A stretch of DNA of 64,000 nucleotides, taken from the NCBI GenBank assembly GCA_026122225.1, contig JANEZZ010001895.1, positions 1,612,001 through 1,676,000 on the forward strand, read 5' to 3'. The notes under the pieces were generated by a model. It was given only the letters and a program-made list of their open reading frames with translations, was not told the origin of the DNA and did not search any database. Shown piece by piece: positions 1-12,700 of this stretch. The position numbers and the translations under genes were made by a program. The DNA is from Heloderma charlesbogerti (Eukaryota > Chordata > Lepidosauria > Squamata > Helodermatidae). Numbering within the stretch: the stretch's first letter is position 1; the number at the start of each line of letters is the position of its first letter.

Positions 1-637
1 CATTGTTCCTACAGGTCACAGCGTTTGGGTATAAAATTAATTTTTCTTTAAGTGTGGAATACACACAACCCTGACCATAACCCTATCCCAGAAAGATATG
101 AGAAGTCGGACTCACTTGCAAAGAGCAGGGGTAACATCCCAAACATTTGGATAGTCACTCTGGAATACACATTATGTACATTATGGGGAGCTAGAAAAAT
201 GCATACAATAGATGTAATTGTAGTCCTGTTGCCAGGTTTCCCTCTGTAATGTCCAGAAATGCTTGCCCCATGACAAGATCCTGTGACAAGAGTTCCCTCT
301 CCTCCAACCCACATCCTTGGCTGCCACTGGCAGGCAAGGGGAGATTCATAATATGGTGCCGTGTAACAGGGCAAGTGTTCCAACTGGCTACTAGGGAGAG
401 CTCCATTCAGAATGCTACTTTCTATCTGCATCCTTGTGGTATGACAACATGCAGTTTCCACCTCAGGTCACTGGTAGCCCTATTTGCAAAATTCTTTGTA
501 GGCTGACCAAATACCCAAACCTGATAAAGTGCTTTTAAAATTATACTTCCTCAGCCAAACAGGGAAAGCCAACCCCACCTCCCACTTCACAAAACACGGA
601 GCCCTACTACTTAAACTGTTGAGAGGGAACAGGGAGC
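1..637 (-). other. IRF7 3-prime UTR/downstream DNA
   Basis: This is downstream of the IRF7 stop on the minus strand. I see no clear AATAAA on that strand before the window edge, so the poly(A) site is either a variant signal or lies outside. Short open frames on both strands show no recognisable protein. Confidence 0.4.
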
Positions 638-796
638 TCAAGATGCCTCCTCAGTCTGCATAAGGATGTTATTTAGATATTCCATCATATCAAGCAGGCT
701 GTTGGAGATTTGTAAGCTCATGTTTTCGCTGTTCAAGGATGAGGCTCCTTCTCCTTGCACAAATTCATGCCATTGTTTACAAAACTTTGGCACCAA
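638..796 (-). CDS. IRF7: IRF7 last coding exon, C-terminal phospho-switch
   Basis: The acceptor tctcttacag opens 159 nt that end at a TGA at 638-640. It encodes [20 protein letters not shown], then a Ser-rich run ([18 protein letters not shown]) and the tail QTEEAS. In mammals serines in this region are phosphorylated by TBK1/IKK-epsilon; the equivalent cluster is visible here but spacing differs. Confidence 0.92.
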   Translation of the reverse strand: MVPKFCKQWHEFVQGEGASSLNSENMSLQISNSLLDMMEYLNNILMQTEEAS

Positions 797-3700
797 CTGT
801 AAGAGATACAGAAGCCAGTTAAGTCTATTTACAGAGATATATTACATACATCCACACACCCACACACAGTTCCCCTTAACGCAGCCACCAAAATATATGT
901 GCATCCATCATCAAGCAAAGATGTCTAGGGATGCAGACTGACCAACTACATTTCTTTTAGAGAGTCAAAGGTAATACCAAAGTGGTCTTTGTGCCATTGA
1001 TGCCTACACTTGTACCACTACATGTTGGGTAAATGGGGTGGGGTTTTTTGGAAGAACCGCAAAACATGTTTTTACTAGAGGCAACAGCAGGGCAAAAGAA
1101 ATTACTTGTATACCACCTCCATCTCTTTAAACCATTGCCTGTCTCCAGCCTAAAGCAGTTTAGCCAAACACTGAGGAGAAATGCAAGTCTGGCTTTACTA
1201 TCTACTGGCACTCGAAGAATGTGAGCCAAAAGGCTAGAATCATGTTCAAAAAGGAAACAAATGAAACAATTTCTCCCTCCAGTAGGGAAGGACAAGTTTA
1301 AAATGGAGTGATTTAACAATGCAACAAGGAATGTCTTATCAGCTGCCAACAAGCTGTAGTAGAACAGATTTGTGCCTCCCCTACAGTGTGGTGTAGTGGC
1401 AAGAGTGCTGGACTGGGAGCCAGGAGATCCGGGTTCTAGTCCCCACTTGGCCATGGAAGCTCACTGGGTGACTTTGGGCCAGTCACAGACTCTCAGCCCA
1501 ACCTACCTCACAGGGTTGTTGTTGTGAGGACAAAACAGAGGGGGAGGAGGATTATGTATGCCACCTTGAGTTCCTTGGAGGAAAAAAGGTGGGATATAAA
1601 TGTAATAAATAAATAAATACCACTCCACTGCAGAACAGTGCAGGTCAGTCAATACATCCTCCATGGGTTTGTGAGAGCAATAGGTGCAGCTTTCGAGGCA
1701 GCAAGGGCTAGAGAAGAAATGCCTGTACTTCTTTATATCTCGCCTTTTTTCCTCTTGCAAGGAGCGCAAGGCAGCTTACACGGCCTCCTCCTCTCCCTTT
1801 TTATTCTTGCAACAAGCCTGTGCGGTAGGTAGGCTGAGAGTCAGTGACTGGCCCAAAGTCACTGGGGACTAGAACCCAGCAGTCGTCCAACACTCCAACC
1901 ACTTTATTTGGTGAAATGGCCTTACAAGATTCTGCTTGCACAAATGGACCAGCCAGTACTTCTATTCTGGAGACAGCACTTGGTGGTGCTAACTTAAGAT
2001 AGGGGTGGGCATCTTGTGGCCCTCCAGCTTACAACTGCCATCATCCCTCATATGCTGGTTAGGGCTGATTGAAATTGGGGGCCAAAACATCTGGAGTGCC
2101 ACAAGTTGCCCGCTCCTGACTTAAGAGGATTCTCTTTGCTCACCTTCACCAAGACTAGTTTGGACTCCTTGGGTTTGGCGGCAGAAAAACACTGTCCAAA
2201 GCACAGGTAGATGGTGTAGTCAGGAGATGAACATCTGCGACTCTCATGGAAATCCCTCAATTCTGTTAAAGGGAAAGATTGTGTAAGCCACTGTGTGTGT
2301 CGGTGAACAAAAAAGGAGGGTAAAAGGAAATCACATCTAAAGGTGTTTTCACATGTGTCACTAAAAAGCCATTTGAGCCGCTTCCAGACTATGCTGTGTA
2401 TGAAGACTAATGCAGGTCAGCACATCCATCCTAGCCAGTATGCAGTGGTGAGAAAAAGTTTGTGAACCCAAATGATAATTACAGAAATTCCATCATTTTA
2501 CCATGATAGCCTTCATGAATCAAAACCAGTCCTTTTCTAAATATCCAGTAGGGTTTATATTAACCAATACTGTGCCCTGTGAAATAAAATAATGTATAAA
2601 TTAGGCAAACAATGAGTACTTTAGAGGCAGGGTTTGTGCAAAGGGAAGTGAACCCCTGGTTGCATCAGCTCAATTAAAGGGAATAACTAGAATCAGGTGT
2701 TTAATTAGGTAAGTTAATTAGGTGAGCTTCAGGGGTGAGTTTGTGAGGCCCCACCCTATAAAAGGATTAGAAACTTTTTGAGTTTTGCCTTCACCATACT
2801 GTTGTGTGGAAACATGTCATTCCACGATCAAAAGACATCTCTGAGAACTTCAGAAAAGCAGTTATTGCTGCTCATCAGTCTAGAAAGGGTTACAAAACCA
2901 TTACTAAGGTTTGGGGCTCCACCAATCAACTGTCAGACAGATAGTATACAAATAGAGAAGGTTCAAGACCACAGTCATGCTACCCAGGAGTGGTCATCCT
3001 ACGAAAATCTCTCCAAGAACAAACCGGTGCATCATCCAGGAAGTCGAAAAGAACCCCAAAGTAACATCCAAGGATCTGCAGGCCACTCTTACCTTGGCTA
3101 ATGTGAGCATTTATGACTCAATGGTTAAAAAAAGACTGAACAAGAATGGTGTTCATGGGAGGATAGCCAGGAGGAAACCACTGCTCTCTAAAAAGAACAC
3201 TGCTGCCCATCTGAAGTTCCCAAAGACTTCTGGAACAACGTTCTCTGGCCAGATAAGTCAATGGTAGAACTTTTTGGCCTCAATGAGAAACGTTACGTTT
3301 GGAGGAAAACAAACACTGAGTTCAAGCAGAAGAACCTCATCCTAACCATCAAGCATGGTGGTTTGGGCCTGCTTTGCAGCCTCAGAACCTGAACAGCTGG
3401 CCATCACTGACACAACCATGAATCAGTGTATTGGAAGATTCTAGAGGAGAATGTCAGGCCATCTGTCCATGAGCTGAAGCTGAAATGAAAGTGGGTCAGC
3501 AACATGACAATGATCCTAAACATACAAGCAGATCTACGAAAGAATGGCTGCAGAAGAAGAAATTCCATGTTTTAGAATAGCCTAGTCAAAGTCCGGACCT
3601 AAACCCCATCAAAATGTTGTGGCAGGACCTGAAGCGAGCAGTTCACGCAAGGAAGCCCTCAAATGTCACTGCGCTGAAGCAGTTTTGTAAGGAGGAATGG

Positions 3701-6700
3701 GTCAAAATTCCTCAAAATCGATGTGAGAGACTGACCAACAGTTACAGGAACCGCTTACTTGAAGTCATTGCTGCTCCAGGGGGTGCCACCAGGCACTGAA
3801 TCTAAAGGTTCACATACTTTTTCACACATGGATATTGAATGTTGAATCAGTTGTGGATATGTTGAAAGAGCATCAGTTTGTGTGTCATTTGTTTAATCAA
3901 GTTGTCTATTGTTCCTTATCTAGGATTATGGGGTTAGATAAAGATCGAGTAACATTTTAGGTTGGAAATATGTGACAATCCTATGGGGTTCACAAACTTG
4001 TTCTCACCACTGTAGATTTAGACATTTACATTATAAGTGCAAACAGATTTAAGCTTCGTATGTGAAAACACCCTTGGAATAGGACAATATAGGAGATGCA
4101 ATTTTCGGACATTAATAAGCTCTTAATCCAGTTTCAAGTGCCAGTCTGCAATCACAACACAAGGTGATTTAATTTCTTGTAACAGGCTTTTATGCACATG
4201 CATTGTTACGTAACAATATTGAATTTGTACAGTACTGCTGGTGTAGTTTTATCAGCAAGAGACTGCTAAGCAAGGGAAATTTCCTGAGCCAATAAACTGC
4301 ACTTCAGCCATAAAAATGCAGTAGATGGCCATAGGAAAGCCTCATCTATAGCAGAATACTGACCTACCTTACAGAGTTAATGTAAGGACTACCAAAATAA
4401 TTTGTGAGCTGCTTTGAATTCTCTAACACACTACGAGTTGGATCGAGACTAAGTTAGTTGCACTTATTTCCCATTGAAAGCAATAGGACTTACATCGTTA
4501 CTAACTTGCCCTACTGATTTCAACAGGACCGAAGTGCAACTAAGTTAGCTGTTATATAGGGTCAGATCCAGGCTAAGTAGTATTATTGGATCCAACCCTA
4601 TATAAATTCTAAGTAGTAGTATTCTCCCCCTACCCGAAGCTCTGTGCCCAATTCAAGGGGGCACAAGCTTTACAGCCAGAATGAAATCACTGCAAAGTGA
4701 CAACTTATGTTCAAGGAGGCACAACCAGGATTGTGGGTACCCCACCTGGAAGAAAAAGCTCTCATAGCAAGGCACATGCATGAATTATGGGTATGTTGGC
4801 ATATTATTCATAGTTTACTCTCCTTTGCGAGTCATATGGAAAGCAAAAGTCTTCTCCAGCTCACGGGACGCCATGTCATTATCTGTGCTATCCAACCCAT
4901 CATATCCATCAGCCACTGCCCACACACTCTGAAGCCTTATGGGTTAGAACCTAGTTATCTTAATTTAAAGAACAGACAGAAGCAGAAATTCTCAGAATGA
5001 TAAATACTGCATCCAGTACCTGCTTTATCTGTCTTACCCATATCCAGCCCCCTATCATACTGAGACACCAAGAGCACAACAGCTGGATTAGATGAAAATA
5101 GCAGCCTATTGTTAACATCCAACACCATCCACCTGTATGAAATGGTTTTGGAAGTGTGTGCAATAGCCAAACCACATAGGATGTGTTGTTGGTGTTGTTG
5201 TTTTTTAACAGGAAGCAAATTACAATGTTAAAGTCCTAGGAGCAGCCTTCGATTGACTCAGTTAGAGGCTTTTGAGATGTTTTGTCAGGCAGCAAGATTT
5301 CAACTGAAAGCCTCCTGGCCTGATACATTTCCCCCGCACAGAGACGCTTCAGTCAGCATTGCAAAGAGAGAAAAAAAGAGTTTTACAATATACTAATGTT
5401 TAAAAAATTAAAAGTGAACAGCTATGCAAAATCAACTCAGAACCACTTATTTGGTGCCCATACAACAGAGGTGCAGAACTTTTCAGCCCAAGGGCTGAAC
5501 TCCATTTCAGGCAAGTTCTCGGGGGCTGCATTCTAGTGGTGGGCGGGGCTGAAGGCAAAGAGGCAGAGTCAAAATACCAGCATATTTTAGCTCAAAGCTC
5601 CTACTGCCAGTAACAAAGTCTTAGGAGAAGCATCTCAGTGCTTTAGAATGGAGGAAAAAGTGCACAAACACCAGGCAAAGCACAAAATGCTCAGTGGTTG
5701 GGGGAAAGGGTGCGTGCCTATCTGGGGAACCTCAGAGGGCCAGGTTTGTCTCCTGGGCCTGGATTCTGCACCCCTGCCAGAGGAAGCACCATCTCCTTAG
5801 ACAATCACCTTGACAGAATTTTTCGTAGTTGAAGATCTCTGTGTCAACGTCCCGTGGCAACAATCTGGGCTGAGGATGCTCAGCCATGTTGTCCAGCTGC
5901 TTAGAGAAGGCCCAGAAGACCTTACATTTACCAAGGCGCTTGGCACAGAGCTTCTCATTCTTCTGATAGAGCAGCAGACCTGCGTTCTGCAGCAGAGTCA
6001 AGGTGTGCTGAACCTGCTTCTGATCAGGCAGAATCTCCGGGCTTGGAAACTCTATTTTCTGCAGACTGTCGAGCGCCTCGTGGTGGTGGTGGTGGTTGTT
6101 GTAGGTGAACATACAGCTGTTCATGTCCACGTCTGATTCATACAGCAGCTTCCCTCGGTAGTAGATGGAGACATCTAGGTTAAGCGAGCTTGTTCCTGCT
6201 GCAAGAGACACAGGGTTGCGCTTAATCTAGTGGATAGACTCTCACCTTCTCCATGTCTGTAAAGGGTTGCATGCTGACAAGGCATCTGCAGAAAGATATT
6301 TACATGAACACAGAGAAAAACACTATTTGGATGGTGCATTCATAGAACCATCGTATTCAAACAGGAAGTTAAATTCTCATCAGCAGGGCGAAAGCAAGCA
6401 AGCTAGCACTACAGTCTCCGCTTTCGGGCATAAAAACAAGAAAAATGCGGGAGAGAATGTTTATGAAGAATTGTGGAAGACACATTGAAGGAAGGCAGGA
6501 TACATTGATCCACAATCCTTAAATACACAGTGGACAACTAGGAAGAGAACCTTCTCTGTCGTGATGCCCCAATTTTGAAACACCCTCTCCACGGAAGTGC
6601 AAATTAAGTGGCTTTCACAGAACATGACTGGCCACGCTCTGCAGTTAATGGCCAGGGGATCGATTCAGATTGCAAAGAGGAGCTTCCCAGCTGTTAGACA

Positions 6701-9700
6701 ATGGAAAAGGTTGTCAAAATGATTCTGTTTCAATTCAGCGAGGGCCCATCATCTTAAAGAGTTAGATCTCTAGCTGAAGATCATTGCAGCCAAGCCACAA
6801 AGAAACTGTTCTTGGCCACATGCAGACTTTGGCTCATTTAGGGCGCAATCTTATTCGGATAGTTGGCAACCTCTGAAGTTGGAGGCTGCCAACTATCCTA
6901 TGCAGGGCAGCTGAAGCACGGAGATGATCCTCCGTGCTCCAGCCACCCTGCATTTTTGGCTAGATGGCTGATTTCAGCTGTCAAACCACCGCTTTGGGGA
7001 GGGGGAGGGAAGGAGGTCACACAGCACATAGGAAGCTGTGTATAGCAGCTTCTGCGGTTTCCCCTTCCCCTGTCCTCCATTTTCAAGCGCATAGACGTAG
7101 CTGGAGAGAACTGCGCCGGCTACAAGGGGGTGGGGGAGGAGAGTGTGGTTTCTTAGAACCGTGTTCAGAACCCTGGCTCTGACCTCAGTTCCCACAAACC
7201 AAAAAATCCTATGGCCCTCTAGACAGTGTCTAGTGGTCATTAGATTGCTCCCTCCAGGTGGCAGAGATGAGAGATCAGCAGCATCAGCTTGGGCAGTACA
7301 GTCCAAAACCAAGGAACCCCAGAAAATTTGGTACCCATCATAAAAAGGACCCTTTCAAACTCTAATTTGCAATAGGGGAAGCTGCCATCTTACTGTTAGG
7401 GTGCTCGGAGACAACTCATATGAACAAGCAGCTAATTGTGCGTGTATATTCACCTCAAAATAATTCCCACAGCAATTGCCTCCCCACAGCAAGCTCTTTC
7501 TCTGCAGCAATTTATCAGTGCAGAAGTTTCCCAGCATCATGCTGACCCCATCCCCCATGCATTAGACACTTCTACTTACAGCCCCTTAAAGTTACAGTGT
7601 TATTCACAGAAATATGCAAAGGTAGCCAATGTTGGCTGGAAGAAAACAACAACAACAACTCCTTATTAGCACAATACCTTTATTAGGCCAACTAAAAGAT
7701 CACCCCAAAATGTGCGAGATCTGTTCATCAAACAAGATGTTTCAGAGCAAATGGGCGGGGGGGGGAGGGAGGGGAGGAGGAAAAAAAGACCAATTGCATG
7801 ACTTCAGTCAGCCCTTCTCCCCGCCCCCCACTTTTTGTAACATCTTATCTAACAAAGAGATGTGGAGATCTCAAAAGCTTGCACATTTGGGGGGTGACCT
7901 TTGAGTTGGCCTAATAAAGGCATTGCCTTAATATGGATTTTGGAATTTTATGCGTATTAACACACATTTAGCCTACCCTTCCTCCAAGGAGCCCAGGGTG
8001 GTGTACATAACTTCTCCCCTGCCACCACACATATTACCCTCAGAATCGCTCTGAAGCAGGATCGTCGAGTGAGCTTTACAATATTACGTTCTGCCTGACA
8101 TATGGGCTTTTAAGATTAAAGGCAGACAGTGAGTACTCCCTCCTGAGCACTGAACTGGGCCAGCTCCCCCACCCCTAGCCCAGCCTGTCAAAAAATACAA
8201 AATTTTCTTCTGTAGCCATTGTTTATTTATTTCAAGTTTATTTATTTATTTCAAGAAATTATTTGGCATAATTTCTTGGCTGCCTTTCAGGGCAGAACCT
8301 GCCCAGAGAGCTGAACCTGCTGCCCTCCCGAACCCACGGAAGATGCATTTCACTGACCTACGTTGTTCTGCGGTGGAACAGTACTGACAGGGGGCTGTTC
8401 TACTGGGGCGACAACTAGGGGCTCAAATATGTTCTGTTCCACCATCACTTGCTGGCTTGTTGGCTGATAGTCATTCCTTGTTGCATTGTTCATCACTCCG
8501 TCACCCTGAGGTTCTTCATTCATGAATATATTTTCAATGAAGCAGTCATTACTGTAGAGGGCTTCTGCTAGTACAGAACAGAAACACCCTAGATATTCTC
8601 ATACTTGTAGCTACAATAGATATTTATGCTTTAGTCCAGCCTCTCCTAACCTGGAGCAACTACAGCTGCCATCATCCCCACCCACCACAGCCAATGGGAT
8701 AATGGGAATTGTAGTCCAACACATCTGGAGGGCAGCAGGCTGCAGGCGGGCTGCTTTAGCCACACTGGGCTATGAATAAAGTGCCCCTCCTGTAGCCTCC
8801 TCCCTCTTTCAAAATCATTGCTGCGGGATTGCGTAGGCAACTCCAGTAATCTAATCCTCCTATCAGTTTCAACAGGGGCTACATTAAAACACACAGACCT
8901 CACACTGGCTGATCACCTGCTTCTGTTTGTTGTCTAAGTAAATCAGAGTCTTCGCTTTAACTTGCCTGTTTGGCATTTTGTCATTAACTAACTTAAGCCC
9001 CATTGATCTCAGTGGCTCTTCTATAAATACGACTAAATCTGGATCCAACACAATATCTCCCTTGAACATATACTGTATTGATTTTAAGTCACACAATATT
9101 AAGACAATTTATCATGTGCATATTTGAGGAATTAATTATCTTTCTTTTCAACACTGTCATTACAGTTGTTCCTTGCACACTGAACTATCACAGTGAAACT
9201 CGGTATGTTCCTTTTTGGCATAATTCTCCATCTGGGGTAAATTCAGACATGGAGACGGCAGGGTCCATTACTCACCCATGTGGTTAATTTGATTTGTGCT
9301 AGGGGAGTTTCGCTGAACATGCTGAAGTGGAAGAGTGACAGCTGACCGGGAATCCACTCTGGCTGTGTTTTCAGCCAGCCACCTGGATGGTTCTTCGTAA
9401 CCATTATTCGCCACTGGTTCATTCTCTACTCCATTCCCTAGAGGCAGGCAGCCATTTTGGTCAGTATGAGAGATTGCATATGCACTGCCTTGTTCATATG
9501 GAGCTGGTGTATTGTGGAGGAAGAAAAACAACGTCACTAACAAGAAAAGATAACACGGAATGTACTGTTTATGGACACAGCTTTAGAGCCCAGAGCCTGA
9601 GGAATAGGCACAGGAAGAGGCTGTCAAACACACATGTAGACCTACCTATAGGATGAGCGACTGGAGTAGAAGCCCATGAGACTGGCAGATTCAGGTTAGC

Positions 9701-12700
9701 TTGCTGCATAACCCACTGGAGTACATCACCGTTGTGCTGAGCGAGGTGTTCTGCTGTGTTCCCAGTCGGCACTGTGGCACACACACAAAGGCATATATGC
9801 ACATTAGGACCCACTCTGTCACCTCTTGGGACCATCCGTTCTCAAGTGTGGAGGCGGACTCTTTCAACCTACTGGGCTAAGGAGCTGGGACGCCACCTCA
9901 CCTTTCTGTACCAAAACAGAAGGAAGTCTACACGACACTCAGCAAGCTGACTGAGCACCAAACTATGCACAGATGCTTGGCTGCCCTCTGCACCAACTTG
10001 CAGTTGTGCTGGTTACACAAACTGGACCATTGAGCAGCAGAAAGGGGAATCTTAATGGCAGACAGGCATGATCAGTGGTGCATTTGGGCAGATGAAATCT
10101 ACCTCGGTTTGGAATGGTGTCGGCGTGGTGCGACACCAGCTCTACTTCTGAAATTTAGCACCATTAACAGTCTCCTCTTTCTTGCAAGTTCAGAGAAGCA
10201 GGTAGGCAGGCAGAGTGAAGAAAAGAAGCAGTGAAGGCTATGTCATTATTAACCTGCTGCCATTTTGGAAAGAGGACCTGGTGAGCTGTCATTCCCATGC
10301 CCAGGTGTGTCCCAAGAATACCAGTTTCTCCTATAACCCTCTGAAGTCCTAGGCCGGCATTTGCCTGCAACCCAGTTACAGCTAAACTGAGCACAAACAC
10401 ACCCCACCGCCAGACATCGCCAGCGACGCCCGAGATCTTTGCGCATGGAGCACAAACATCTGCATGGAGTTTGTAAGGCTGTTGTGCTGAATGGGCTTAC
10501 AGAGCTTCTGTGATCGGGACCCCTCCACAACCGAATGCGCTTACAAGGCCCTATACGAACCTTTGCAATCAACGTGCAAAGGCCTCTGAAGTAGCCAGGA
10601 GTATGGGGGAGTTGGGGGACAGGGCAACATACTCATGCACATCCCATCTCCAATTTTGTCATGGCGCAAGACCTGGAAGCCCTTGGACAGTGACAGTGAT
10701 TCTGGTAGGGATGTCAGAGAATTCCGCCACGGATCTCGGTGAGGCCGAATGCCAGTGCATTCGCCCCCCCGAAATCTGTGGCGGAATGGCCTGCCACACG
10801 CCCCCCGCGGATCCCCCCCAGGACGAGACTTACCTGGGGCGGATGTTCTGGGCGGTGGCGGCTCCGGCGGCTGGTCTTCCGACTGGCTGCCACCACCGCC
10901 ATTTGCAGTCTGGCATTTGTTTTGTTTTTTACAGAGATGTGATAGGCTACGTAAAGACTTACGTAGCCTATCACATCCCGGTAAAAAAAACAACAACAAC
11001 AACGCGTACACAAATGGCGTCAGTTATGGCCGCCGCTATTTGCATTCCTTATTTTTCGCTGTCTTAGTCTACGTAAATATTTACGTAGGCTAAAACGGAG
11101 AATCAAAAAGGGACGCAAATAGTGCCCACTACGCTATTTGCGTTCCCCTTTATTTTCGCCGAAATAGTCTACGTAAATATTTACGTAGACTACGATGGCG
11201 AAAAATAAGGAACGCAAATGGCGGCAGCCGTAGCCGCTGCCATTTGCGTACGCCGTTTTTTTGTTTTTTGTTTTACCCAGCAGCCACCGGGGCTGGAAAT
11301 CCAGCTGCGGATGGCCCTGGTCGGCTGCTCTGCGGAGCCGCCGCGGAGCAGAGCTGGCCATCGAGGATTCCGGGGGGGAGGATCGGATCGCCTCCCCCAC
11401 CCCCGTCGAGGATTCCGGGGGGAGGGACGGAACGCCCCCCCCCCATGAACAGAATCCGCAAAAAGGTAAGTCACTTTCGTACATCCCTAGATTCTGGGGA
11501 GGCACCACAACTAGTCCCTGGTCCTTCTGAAGTGGGCACCACTGCCTTGGACCCCATGCCTTATCCATGCAACTTCGGGGAGCTGCCACTGCCCCCCAGC
11601 TCTGAGGAGTGGACGTCAGTCTCCTCTAGTCATGGGTGCTGTTGAAGGAGGGCATAACTGGGCCTTGGATCTTTCAAGCTGCCCCAGTGCCATCATCTGC
11701 CTTAATACTAGGGTTGGCGGAGAATTTCTCCCCGAAACTTCGGGGGGCCGAGCGCCAACGTGTTTGGCCCCCCGAACAAGTTTCGGGGAGAAATTCTCCA
11801 CACTCCCCCGCACCCCGCCCGGGACGGGACTTACCTTTGGCGAATGTCCCTCCCGGCGGCGGGTCCGGCCGAGGGTTCGGCGGGTGTTCGTCTGGTGCGG
11901 GAGCGGCAGCCGGTCTTTTGACCGGCTGCCGCCACTGCCATTCCAATAAAAGAAAAAAAAACCACGCCCCTGTGATAGGCTACGTGACAATTAACGTAGC
12001 CTATCACGGCTAGATTTGCAAAGTCAGCCGTGATAGGCTACGTAAATCGTCACGTAGCCTATCACAGGCGCGTTTTTTTTTTTTTTTAACTTTTTAGTTC
12101 ACAGCCGGGCGAGGCGAGGCGCCTCCTCCCCGGCCTGAATTTCGGCCGGGCGAGGCAGGAAGCCTCCCCCTGGCCTGAATTTCGGCCGGGCGAGGCGGAA
12201 AGCCTCCCCCCCCCGGCCTGAACTTCGCGGGGAGAGCAGTGAAGCGCCTCCCCCCCCACCGCGAACAAGCTTCGAGGACAGGTAAGTGACTTTCGTCCAT
12301 CCCTACTTAATACAAGCTTGTTTCTTCCCTCTGAGCTCAGTAGCCTTGCAGTCACTGGGAGACCTTAGGACTCACTCCCATAGCAGACCAGTAGGGAGTG
12401 TAACATGAAGGCACCAGCCTTTTAGACTAGAGGGGAGAATGCCACCTTTCCTTCCAGCCTGCTCAGTTCTCCCTACTTTTCTACTCTTACATGCCCATCC
12501 CTGGAGCTTGCTTGCAATGCCATTTCAAAGAGGGAAGGGCAGGAAGAGCTCCCTGTGAAATACTGGTATTTCACACAGCAACTGATTTTAGTGCCCTGAG
12601 CTGGAACATTTGGCTTCTGCAGAAGTCCAGTAGCTTCAGCACAGCAAAGGATTTAATCAGCCCCCCCCCCCAAACTTCTTTCTGCCCCTCCACTTTAATT

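Noticed and set aside
5810..6136. Valine-rich plus-strand frame of 108 codons
   Set aside because: Antisense shadow of IRF7 exon 9; the Val run mirrors the His codons.
5732..6211. Single-exon 159-codon gene on the minus strand
   Set aside because: It is IRF7 exon 9 plus intron read-through; both splice sites are clear and the Met lies in the intron.
10510..12013. Several overlapping open frames of 90-185 codons on both strands
   Set aside because: They follow the GC-rich interior of two MITEs with exact target duplications; there is no protein family signal.
11230..12290. CpG island or promoter
   Set aside because: The GC-richness begins and ends with the two MITEs, so it belongs to the transposons.
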